From: a virus
Reading direction: 5' to 3' (one strand)
DNA length: 32,611 bases
IMG/VR virus record: IMGVR_UViG_3300048833_000781
Location: 1 to 32,611 of that record
A program made the translations under genes and the position numbers. The notes beneath the pieces were generated by a model, which searched no databases, was not told the origin of the DNA, and saw nothing but the letters and a program-made list of their open reading frames with translations. Each line of letters starts with the position of its first letter. The first letter of the stretch is position 1. Positions 23,642 to 30,761 of this stretch are shown here, piece by piece.

Positions 23642-23770
23642 ATGCCAGCGGGGAGCGCCGCGAGAGGACAAGCCGCATCGAGCGGAGAATGCCCCGAAGC
23701 CCCGTCGCAGGATGAAGAAGCGGAAACGCACCTGCACGAACAGCGGCACCATTTGGAGATGAGCCTGTGA
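23642..23770 (+). CDS. Possible 42-aa small protein
   Basis: An ATG three bases after the gp35-like stop opens a 42-codon frame whose TGA overlaps the GTG start of the next gene (GTGA). It would otherwise be a 128-bp gap in an unusually dense operon. The product is polar and acidic with a His-rich end (HLHEQRHHLEMSL). The start has GAGGA immediately before it, which is too close for a good ribosome site. It may be real, or just a linker that happens to be open. Confidence 0.35.
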   Translation: MPAGSAARGQAASSGECPEAPSQDEEAETHLHEQRHHLEMSL

Positions 23771-24186
23771 TCTACGCCACGCGCCAGCAGCTTGAAGAGG
23801 TATGGGGCCCGGACTTCGTGTCCGACCTTCTGCCCGAAGATGTCGATGCCCAGGTTGCGATCGACGGCGCGCTGGTGCGGGCTTCTGCGGAAATCGACAG
23901 TCATCTTTCGGCCCGATATCCGCTTCCGCTTGCAGCGGCCCCTGCCGCCCTGGTCACGCCTTGCGCCTCGATCGCCGTCTACATGCTGGCGATCCGGCAC
24001 ACTGCGCTCACCACCACGATCGAGGAGCGCTACAAGCAGGCGATCGAGCTGATGAAGCGCATTGCCGATGGCAAGGCCGGGCTTGGCGAAGCGGAGCCGC
24101 GCGTCTCGGCCGATCAGGACGCCTCGACCGGCGGCGCCTTCTTCTCGTCTGGTCCGCGTCTCTTCTCCCGGGAGCGGCTGCCATGA
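23767..24186 (+). CDS. Mu gp36-like head-tail protein (DUF1320)
   Basis: Protein of 139 aa matching DUF1320: it begins IYATRQQLEEVWG, then a helical ALVRASAEIDSHLSARYPLP segment, then a CASIAVYMLAIRH helix and EERYKQAIELMKRIADGKAGLG. These are all family landmarks. The protein is thought to act at the head-tail connector. The GTG start is supported by GGAGATGAG upstream and by the overlap at its end with gpG. Confidence 0.9.
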   Translation: MIYATRQQLEEVWGPDFVSDLLPEDVDAQVAIDGALVRASAEIDSHLSARYPLPLAAAPAALVTPCASIAVYMLAIRHTALTTTIEERYKQAIELMKRIADGKAGLGEAEPRVSADQDASTGGAFFSSGPRLFSRERLP

Positions 24187-24659
24187 GCGTTGTTTTCGAA
24201 GTCACAGAGACTGGGCTTTCCGAGGCCCTCCTGAAAATCGAAGGGCTTGCCAATGCCCCTACGGAAGAGCTCGCCGACGGTATCGGCCGGCTTGTCCAGG
24301 AGAGCACGCGCAACCGCATCCGCTCAACCAAGACCTCCCCTGCCGGAGCGCCCTGGAAGGCGAATCGTGCCGGCACGTCAACGCTCTATCGCTCCGGAGC
24401 CCTGGAGCGGTCGATCGACTATACGGCTTCGGCCGACAGCGTCGTTGTCGGGTCGGGCCTGGTCTATGCCCGCGTCCACCAGGAGGGAGGCAAGATCGAG
24501 CCGAAGACCGCCAAGGCGCTTGCGTTCATGGCAGGTGGACGGCTGGTTTTCGCAAAGTCCGTCACCATCGATGCGCGGCCATATCTGGGGCTTTCGCCTC
24601 AGGATGAGACCGACATCATCAAGGCGGCGGAAGACTGGATCGCGGAGCGCTTGCAATGA
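24183..24659 (+). CDS. Virion morphogenesis protein gpG (tail completion)
   Basis: Protein of 158 aa of the phage virion morphogenesis family (Mu gpG/P2 gpS type): LADGIGRLVQESTRNRIRST, PAGAPWKANRAGTSTLYRSG and VVVGSGLVYARVHQEGG, then a KSVTIDARPYLGLS ending. Members terminate the tail at the head side or help head assembly. In Mu, G directly follows F, whereas here it follows gp36. The start overlaps the gp36 stop and its own stop overlaps the next gene. Confidence 0.88.
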   Translation: MSVVFEVTETGLSEALLKIEGLANAPTEELADGIGRLVQESTRNRIRSTKTSPAGAPWKANRAGTSTLYRSGALERSIDYTASADSVVVGSGLVYARVHQEGGKIEPKTAKALAFMAGGRLVFAKSVTIDARPYLGLSPQDETDIIKAAEDWIAERLQ

Positions 24660-25180
24660 GCGGGCGGATCGAGGCCTTCAGGACGGCTGTGGCTGCCCGC
24701 ATCAATGTCATCGCGCCGGAGCTTCGCAGCGTCGAGGCGCAGTTCGGTCGCTTCGACCTGGACGAGCTGGAGCGCACGTCGATGCGGTGCCCGGCTGTGC
24801 GGCTCTCCATCCTGCGCGCCCCTCTGGTCTCGGCGCTGGATGGCAAGCTGGAGGCGCAGCTCTATTGCGTTGCCTTTGTCATAACGGACGGCAAGGACAA
24901 GGATCGGTTCGGCTGGAATATTGCCGAGGCCATCGCGACCCAGCTGCATTCGGGCCAGCTTTGGGGCCTGACCAGGCTCGCGGCTCCGACAGACAGAGAG
25001 ATCCAGCCCGTCGTCACCGGCAAGCTCCGCGATCGTGGCGTTTCGATCATTGCGGTGGAATGGCGCCAAACGCTCCGGCAGCTCGGCGAGAACATCTTCG
25101 ACGACAACGGCGTGATGTTTGATGGCGCGTATCTGAACGGGGAGGAAGTCGAGCTCGACCAGGGAGGCGCGAATGAATGA
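24656..25180 (+). CDS. DUF1834 (Mu gp37-like) protein
   Basis: Protein of 174 aa similar to DUF1834/gp37: an N-terminal helix (RIEAFRTAVAARINVIAP), then beta strands with CPAVRLSILRAP and EAQLYCVAFVITD, and a GWNIAEAIATQL helix followed by a W-rich strand. The fold is that of tail-terminator-like proteins. In Mu, tail sheath and tube genes follow soon after; here a P2-type baseplate gene follows at once. It overlaps gpG by 4 bp and gpV by 8 bp. Confidence 0.82.
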   Translation: MSGRIEAFRTAVAARINVIAPELRSVEAQFGRFDLDELERTSMRCPAVRLSILRAPLVSALDGKLEAQLYCVAFVITDGKDKDRFGWNIAEAIATQLHSGQLWGLTRLAAPTDREIQPVVTGKLRDRGVSIIAVEWRQTLRQLGENIFDDNGVMFDGAYLNGEEVELDQGGANE

Positions 25181-25706
25181 CCGTGACGCACGGGCTATTG
25201 CTCGCGAGTTCCGTCGCTCAGACAAGCGCTTCGATGATCTTGAGCGCCGCATGGCCTCCATGATCCTCAGCGGCAAGATCGCCGCAGTTGATGGTGATCG
25301 CGTCAGGGTCGAGCTTGAGCCCGCCAACGCCAAGACCGGAAAGCCGTTTCTGTCGCCCTGGGTGCAGATGCAGGAAGCATCCGGCCAGACTGGCACGCAC
25401 TTCCCGGTCAAGGAGGGCGACCCAGTGCGGCTGCTGTCGCCCAATGGAGAGCTTGGCCCAGCCTCACTTGCCGTGCGCGACGGCTACACAGACGGAGCGT
25501 CGAACCCCACCGACAAGAAGCAGACCGAGCTGGTCATCGCGAACGACGGCCCTGTTCGCTTCAAGGGATCGTCCATCATTTTCGAGGCGGAAGGTGCTGT
25601 CGATGTGAACTCGGCGAGCCTCAAGCACAACGATGTGAATGTCGGCGATAGCCACATCCACCCTGAAAGCATCGGCATCCTGACCGGCCCACCCGTATCG
25701 TCCTGA
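25173..25706 (+). CDS. Baseplate spike protein (P2 gpV-like)
   Basis: Protein of 177 aa. A short N-terminal helix (about 1-30) leads into an OB-like domain (about 33-105: SGKIAAVDGDRVRVELEP... SPWVQMQEASG... FPVKEGDPVRLLSPNG), then a beta-helix-like C-terminal part ending in GDSHIHPESIGILTGPPV. His161/His163 resemble the metal-binding HxH at the tip of P2 gpV spikes. It would trimerise and pierce the outer membrane. It starts the V-W-J-I baseplate set typical of P2. Confidence 0.9.
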   Translation: MNDRDARAIAREFRRSDKRFDDLERRMASMILSGKIAAVDGDRVRVELEPANAKTGKPFLSPWVQMQEASGQTGTHFPVKEGDPVRLLSPNGELGPASLAVRDGYTDGASNPTDKKQTELVIANDGPVRFKGSSIIFEAEGAVDVNSASLKHNDVNVGDSHIHPESIGILTGPPVSS

Positions 25707-25717
25707 AGGAGACCATC

Positions 25718-26020
25718 GTGAAAGCGAACGAGCAGAGCATAGAGACAGAAATTCAGGGCAAGCAGCTTATCGCTCCGCGCGTGACGCCGGTCATGCTCGA
25801 TGACGAGATCGTCGCGGAAGACTATCACGTCTTCCCCGGCACATGCCTGACCGTCTGCTGCCTGACCCTCAGGAACGGCTTTACGGTCACCGGCGAAAGC
25901 GCCTGCGCCTCTCCCGAAAACTTCGACGCCGAGCTCGGCCGCAAGATCGCGCGCGGCAATGCCTGGGAAAAGCTCTGGCCTCTGCTGGGCTTCCGGCTGC
26001 GCGATCAGCTGGCCCGTTAA
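25718..26020 (+). CDS. Gp49-like (N4 gp49/Sf6 gp66 family) protein
   Basis: Protein of 100 aa. The central and C-terminal segments (LTVCCLTLRNGFTVTGESAC, then FDAELGRKIARGNAWEKLWP ending in LGFRLRDQL) match the N4 Gp49/Sf6 gene 66 family. This family is widespread in phages with no firm role. It starts at GTG 25718 with AAGGAGA upstream, in the middle of the baseplate genes. Confidence 0.82.
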   Translation: MKANEQSIETEIQGKQLIAPRVTPVMLDDEIVAEDYHVFPGTCLTVCCLTLRNGFTVTGESACASPENFDAELGRKIARGNAWEKLWPLLGFRLRDQLAR

Positions 26021-26044
26021 TCACACCTCAAAGGAGCTTTAAAC

Positions 26045-26302
26045 GTGGAAAAACAGATCTTCGAAGTCACCGAAAAAGCCGGCGCATTTGTCGCCGGCAA
26101 GCGGTCGCCCGGCGCAGGCAAGACCATGTCGCTCACCGCAGAGCAGGCTTATTTCGCGCTGCAGGCTGATGAGCTCCGCATGCCCGCCGCCCAGGCTGCC
26201 ACTGAAGCGCCGGCGGCTGATCCGGCGGTGGCGGTAGAACCGACATCGGAAGCTGTCGACGCTCCGGCCGAAGCCAAGTCGCGCTCCTCGCGAAAGGGCT
26301 AA
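26045..26302 (+). CDS. Hypothetical small tail-region protein
   Basis: Protein of 85 aa starting at GTG 26045 with AGGAG upstream. The first 45 residues contain FVAGKRSPGAGKTMSLTAEQ and a helix ending LQADELR, resembling the small modules of gp35-type proteins. The rest is an Ala/Pro/Glu-rich tail ending in RSSRKG. Function unknown. It lies between the Gp49-like and gpW-like genes. Confidence 0.6.
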   Translation: MEKQIFEVTEKAGAFVAGKRSPGAGKTMSLTAEQAYFALQADELRMPAAQAATEAPAADPAVAVEPTSEAVDAPAEAKSRSSRKG

Positions 26303-26305
26303 AAC

Positions 26306-26686
26306 ATGCGGGTCGGGATCAACGAGTGGACAGGACAGAGGCTGACTGGCTGGGCGCACTGCCAGCAGTCTATCCGCCGCTGCCTGCGCACGCGCTTCCG
26401 GACCCGCGAAATGCGCCAGTATCTGGGCTCCAGGGTGCCTGAGCTGCAAGACGATAATGCGTCTGCAGACACTATTTTCGATTTCTTCGTCGCCATCGCC
26501 GAAGCGCTTGCCGATCCTGATGGTGGCGAGCCCGGATTCAGGCTTGTCGAGATTGAAATTGTCGCAAGCGGTGCGCGCTCGGGTCGGTTTGCCTTCCTGT
26601 TGAGCGGCATCTTCTTCCCGCGAGGTCACCTGGGCGACTTCTCGATCTCCGAACTGCAATCAGTCACTTTTCCCGAGGGGGCTTGA
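26306..26686 (+). CDS. Baseplate protein gpW (gp25 family)
   Basis: Protein of 126 aa matching GPW/gp25: MRVGINEWTGQRLTGWAHCQ, then SIRRCLRTRFRTREMRQYLG, SRVPELQDDNA, a helix, DPDGGEPGFRLVEIEIVASG and a FFPRGHLGDFS ending. gp25-type proteins have lysozyme-unrelated wedge roles: they link baseplate and sheath and start sheath polymerisation. Its presence implies a contractile tail although no sheath gene is in the window. Confidence 0.92.
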   Translation: MRVGINEWTGQRLTGWAHCQQSIRRCLRTRFRTREMRQYLGSRVPELQDDNASADTIFDFFVAIAEALADPDGGEPGFRLVEIEIVASGARSGRFAFLLSGIFFPRGHLGDFSISELQSVTFPEGA

Positions 26687-26687
26687 G

Positions 26688-27629
26688 TTGATTTACGCGC
26701 CAACCGCCATCGACCTGTCCCGCCTTGACGCTCCCCAGGCGATCGAGACCATCAGCGCCGAAGCTCTTTATGCTGATTACCGGGCCCGCTTTGTCGCGGC
26801 ATGGGACTCCTTGCGGATCCGCTATCCCGATCTGCCTGTCCATGACACCGTCCTCCTGGAGACGGAGCCGGCGGCCGTCGTCGGCCAGGTATTCAGCTCA
26901 AGCCGTCGCAACGATCGCCAGCGGGTGAATGACGGCCTGCGTGCGCTTCTGGCTCCGCTTGCCTCGCAGTCGGATCTCGCTGTTCTCGTGGCCAGCCGGA
27001 ACATTGAGCGCCTCACGGTTGTCCCGGCGAGCTCGACAGCAGACGCGATCATGGAGAGCGATGCCTCGCTTCTGCGCCGATTCCTTCTGTCGTTCGATGA
27101 GCCGTGCGCCGGTTCTGCCGGCCGCTACCTCTTCGATGCCTGGTCGGCCTGGCCGCAAAACGAAGACAGGACGCTCGGCCTTTGGGATGCCCGCGTGAAC
27201 GGATGGGCCATCCACGGCCGGCGCGGAGACAGCGACCTCGTGCTTGTGGGGCCGTATGGGCGTGTCCCGACGACGGAAGAGCTTACCGCCGTTCGGGCAT
27301 CCGTTGCCCACCCCAATCGCGCGCCAGAGGCCGTCGCAATATCGGTGCTGGCCGCAACGCGCGTTGAGTACGCAGTGCGGCTTCACCTTGAGGTGCCGGG
27401 AAGCGGCCCGTCTCCCGCTGTCGTAAAGGCAGAGGCGGAAGCCAGGGTAAGCAGGGCGGCGACCGACAGGATCTTGATCGGCGGCGAGATCCCGGCCGGG
27501 CTTCTGCCTGGCGTTGCCTATGGCGACGGCATCATCAAGGTGACTGACCTCGCTCCCGTAATCATCGCCCCAGATCCCTACAAGGTGCCCGTCATGACTG
27601 ACCTGACCGTCACGGTCGAGGTGCGCTGA
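26688..27629 (+). CDS. Baseplate wedge protein gpJ (P2-like)
   Basis: Protein of 313 aa similar to P2 gpJ/T4 gp6: early YADYRARFVAAWDSLRIRYP, then helical VFSSSRRNDRQRVNDGLRAL, DLAVLVASRNIERLTV, a FLLSFDEPCAGSAGRYLFDA region, and C-terminal beta segments ending PVMTDLTVTVEVR. Baseplate wedge component. It uses a TTG start at 26688, one base after the previous TGA, and the upstream CGAGGGGG may serve as ribosome site. Its stop overlaps gpI. Confidence 0.9.
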   Translation: MIYAPTAIDLSRLDAPQAIETISAEALYADYRARFVAAWDSLRIRYPDLPVHDTVLLETEPAAVVGQVFSSSRRNDRQRVNDGLRALLAPLASQSDLAVLVASRNIERLTVVPASSTADAIMESDASLLRRFLLSFDEPCAGSAGRYLFDAWSAWPQNEDRTLGLWDARVNGWAIHGRRGDSDLVLVGPYGRVPTTEELTAVRASVAHPNRAPEAVAISVLAATRVEYAVRLHLEVPGSGPSPAVVKAEAEARVSRAATDRILIGGEIPAGLLPGVAYGDGIIKVTDLAPVIIAPDPYKVPVMTDLTVTVEVR

Positions 27630-28294
27630 TGGCTGATGTTGCGCTTCTCCTGTCTGCCGAGGCAAAGGCGTTTGAGCGAGCGGTCGCCGCCGGCATGTCC
27701 GATGAGCTTCCTGTTCCCTATGACGAGATCATGGACCCCTACCGGACACCGGAGCGGTTCCTGCCGTGGCTTGCTGCGCACCATTCCGTCGATCTTTGGT
27801 TTGATGATTGGCCGACAGCCCGCAAGCGCGAGATGATTGCGCAATGCGCCGGCGTCTCTACGGTCTATCCGGCGTCGCCGCTCGGAAGCCTGAAGGGCAC
27901 GCTTGCCGGCCTCAAGCGCTATCTGGAATTCGTGGATGCCGAGATAATTCATCGGATTGCGCACCCGTCGCGCTTCATTTTTGGTGAAGCGGTTCTTGGC
28001 CAGACGCCGATCAACCATGTGCCGTTTCTGGCGCGCTACCTGATCAAGGTGAGCCTGGTTGCGCCGAACGGCTATTTCCAGATCGGGCGCAGCGCCTTTT
28101 CCAGGCGCTACCTTCGCTCCGTCGATCTGGAGCCACTGCGGCGCGCCAAGCGGGCGGCGCAAACGGCGAAGACGCCGGAGACCCAATACACGATCAGCTT
28201 CGCCTGGCGGCGCAGCATCACCTTTCAGGACAACATCCCGATCGACGGCAGCCATGTGTTTGATGGCTGGCTCGACGCATCCCGCCTAGGCTGA
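27629..28294 (+). CDS. Baseplate/tail protein gpI (P2-like)
   Basis: Protein of 221 aa of the phage tail protein I family: ALLLSAEAKAFERAVAAGMS, YDEIMDPYRTPERFLPWLAA, HHSVDLWFDDWPTARKREMI, and the TVYPASPLGSLKGTLAGLKR segment. It forms part of the wedge that attaches tail fibres. The order V-(two small genes)-W-J-I is that of P2. It is followed 11 bp later by the fibre-like gene. Confidence 0.92.
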   Translation: MADVALLLSAEAKAFERAVAAGMSDELPVPYDEIMDPYRTPERFLPWLAAHHSVDLWFDDWPTARKREMIAQCAGVSTVYPASPLGSLKGTLAGLKRYLEFVDAEIIHRIAHPSRFIFGEAVLGQTPINHVPFLARYLIKVSLVAPNGYFQIGRSAFSRRYLRSVDLEPLRRAKRAAQTAKTPETQYTISFAWRRSITFQDNIPIDGSHVFDGWLDASRLG

Positions 28295-28305
28295 GGAGCA
28301 AGAGA

Positions 28306-30570
28306 ATGAAGCGTATCGATTTTTCAAATGCAGAGGTCGCGGACCACTCCGACTTTGCCAATATCGGGCTCTTTGCCCAGCAGAGCATTGACGGTATCTG
28401 GCTCGATGCCATCGGCTATCCAGCCCACTGGGCAGGCTTTACTGTCAGCCAGAAGTCGGCGCAGGAAGTCACGGTGTCGGCGGGTCGCTATGTTGCAGGC
28501 GAGCTGGTCTATGACCAGGCGGCCGCGACCGATGTCAACCTTCAGCTCCAGATCCCGCCGGCGGCGTCCGATCAGCGCTGGGTTGCTATCCTGCTTCGCG
28601 GCGAAGAGGTCACGGTTTCGGAAAGCCGACCCTTCAACACGTCGGAAGATCCGGAAGTTGAGACCATCGTCCAGATCTCGACGCCAAAGACCATCCGCCG
28701 CATCGTGTCCCTGATCTTGCAGGCGGGCGACGCCAACCCGGTTCCGGTGAAGCCTGTCGTCGCGCCGACTGATGCCTGCATTGCCTATGTGCTGGTGACC
28801 TCGTCGGGTATCGACTTTATCGAGCCCGGCAACGATAGCCGCGTAAAGACCCTTTACGAGGTCGAGGGCCGCGTCTCGGCGCTGGAGATCAATCTCGATG
28901 GGCTCTTTCTGCGCACGGAATCGATCGAGACCCAGATTACCAATATTCAGGGGCGGCTGACCGAGATCCCGCGCCCGCAGATTATCCGCCAGATGCAGCG
29001 CGATATCGGTGCAGCCCGCCTGAAGGGTGAGCTTCCGGATGAGGCCCGCGCCTATGTCTTTGACCAAGGCCTGATTCCCGATCAGTGGGACTTGACCCAT
29101 GTCGACTGGCTGGCCCGGATCGAGGAAGGCGTGCGCTTCGGCTATGCGGCCACCACCCAGGCGCGGCTTGAGGTGCAGGCCGAGGATAATCCCGCAATTG
29201 CGTTTCGTGGACGGCGCATGGTTCCGGCTTTTGACGAGGTCGTGAAGATCGCCAATACGGCAATTGACGGCAGCTTGAACATCAGCCAGCTCGTGCACAC
29301 CGTGACGACGGCCGTGCGCCGCGAGGTCTCGCGCATCCGCATCACCTATGGCCCGACACAGTGGGCTTGCGAGAACCAGGCGGGATGGTCTGCCCTTGGT
29401 GGCGATGCCCGTGTGGGCCAGATGTTCAACATCGGCGGCGAGGTGTTTCAGGTTGTCGAGATCCGCGCCAACCACGGTCGCGGCCACCAGACCTACGGCG
29501 TCCGGCAGGTTCGCCAGGAGCAGTATACCGAGGCCTATTGGGAATACGTGACCGAGCATATCGGCATCAACGGTTCGGTCTATGGCCAGACCTTCCTTGT
29601 GGCCCAACCGATGCAGATGACCTCGATCGACCTGCACTTCGCCCGCGTCGGCGTCGATGGCGACGTGCATGTCTTCATCGTCGAGACCACCAACGCCGGC
29701 ACGCCAAAGTTCGATGCGGTCCTCGCGCAAGCCACTGTCGCCCGTGCTGCTCTCACTGCTGGCTGGAACAAGTTCGTGTTGCCGATTACTCTTCTCGAGA
29801 GTGGAAAGCGCTATGCCTTCGTGACCGTGACGACAGGCGCACACGCGCTCTCGACCTCAGGCTCCAACAAGTACACCGGTGGCTCGCAGTTCCTGACGAC
29901 GGACGGCGCCTTTGCGCAAGGCTCGACCGAGATCGACATCTGCTTCCGGATCAACGGTGCCCGCTATCGCTCTCCGCGCACCGTCGTTCCAATGCAGGCG
30001 CTAAACCTGGTCGATGGCATGACGGTCATCGACATGATCTACCCGGGCTGGGTTCCAGGCGGCTGCCAGCTTGCCTGGGAGATCCGGCCGGCAGGCACGG
30101 ACATCTGGACCGAGATCGACGATGGCGACCCGGCAGAAAACCCGCTGGTCGGTCTGCCGGCGTCCGTAGAGCTGCGCATGGTGATGCTCGGGACGGCGGA
30201 TCTTCAGCCGATGATCCAGCTCGACCCGACAGCCGTCTCCCGCGTGTCGCGCAATCGCAGCACCATGGTCGGCGTCTCCCAGGATTTCGACTTCGGGCTT
30301 TCGACGACATCGATCGTTACCCAGTACACGCTCGACGCCTTCGACGAGACGCGTCACACCTTTACCCCGCGCATCATGGTCGGCGGGGTAGTCGTCGCGC
30401 CGGCAACGACCGAGATCACCATCGACCCTGCCAACCCGAACCGTCGCACTTACCTCTCGACCTATGCGCTGGGGGCGGCAACGACTTCTGCGCGCATGCG
30501 AGTTGAGGCGACGACGACCAACATCGTGTCCGTGCCGTTCGTGCAGGATGCCTTCATCTCCGCTCTGTAG
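28306..30570 (+). CDS. Large fibre-like tail protein
   Basis: Protein of 754 aa in the position of P2 gpH. The N-terminal ~190 residues are beta-rich (VTVSAGRYVAGELVYDQ...) and probably attach to the baseplate. A coiled-coil segment at about 185-235 follows (RVSALEINLDGLFLRTESIE...). The middle and C-terminal parts are long beta domains with carbohydrate-binding-like or Ig-like character (VHVFIVETTNAGTPKFDAVL, AGWNKFVLPITLLESGKRYA). I do not recognise a named family. It may form the shaft that carries the diversified adhesin encoded two genes downstream. GAGGAGC precedes the ATG. Confidence 0.7.
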   Translation: MKRIDFSNAEVADHSDFANIGLFAQQSIDGIWLDAIGYPAHWAGFTVSQKSAQEVTVSAGRYVAGELVYDQAAATDVNLQLQIPPAASDQRWVAILLRGEEVTVSESRPFNTSEDPEVETIVQISTPKTIRRIVSLILQAGDANPVPVKPVVAPTDACIAYVLVTSSGIDFIEPGNDSRVKTLYEVEGRVSALEINLDGLFLRTESIETQITNIQGRLTEIPRPQIIRQMQRDIGAARLKGELPDEARAYVFDQGLIPDQWDLTHVDWLARIEEGVRFGYAATTQARLEVQAEDNPAIAFRGRRMVPAFDEVVKIANTAIDGSLNISQLVHTVTTAVRREVSRIRITYGPTQWACENQAGWSALGGDARVGQMFNIGGEVFQVVEIRANHGRGHQTYGVRQVRQEQYTEAYWEYVTEHIGINGSVYGQTFLVAQPMQMTSIDLHFARVGVDGDVHVFIVETTNAGTPKFDAVLAQATVARAALTAGWNKFVLPITLLESGKRYAFVTVTTGAHALSTSGSNKYTGGSQFLTTDGAFAQGSTEIDICFRINGARYRSPRTVVPMQALNLVDGMTVIDMIYPGWVPGGCQLAWEIRPAGTDIWTEIDDGDPAENPLVGLPASVELRMVMLGTADLQPMIQLDPTAVSRVSRNRSTMVGVSQDFDFGLSTTSIVTQYTLDAFDETRHTFTPRIMVGGVVVAPATTEITIDPANPNRRTYLSTYALGAATTSARMRVEATTTNIVSVPFVQDAFISAL

Positions 30571-30578
30571 AGGTCATC

Positions 30579-30761
30579 ATGACAACCAAACCTATGACTA
30601 TCGATGAGGCTGCGACCTATGTCGTGAAGCTTTCCCGCGTCGTTCAGATGGGGGCGTTCAAATACAAGCCTCTGAACGAAATGGAGATGGCGGGCGCCAT
30701 GCTCAAGCGGATCGTGGACGAGCACGGCGAGGAGGCGATCGACTATGCCCGACAGCTCTGA
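30579..30761 (+). CDS. Small helical protein before the DGR target
   Basis: Protein of 60 aa, mostly helical (ATYVVKLSRVVQMGAFKYKP...GAMLKRIVDEHGEEAIDYARQL), overlapping the adhesin gene by 17 bp. Closely packed between fibre and adhesin, it could be a chaperone for fibre assembly or a small regulator. No recognised family. AGAGGT near 30569-30574 precedes the ATG. Confidence 0.55.
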   Translation: MTTKPMTIDEAATYVVKLSRVVQMGAFKYKPLNEMEMAGAMLKRIVDEHGEEAIDYARQL

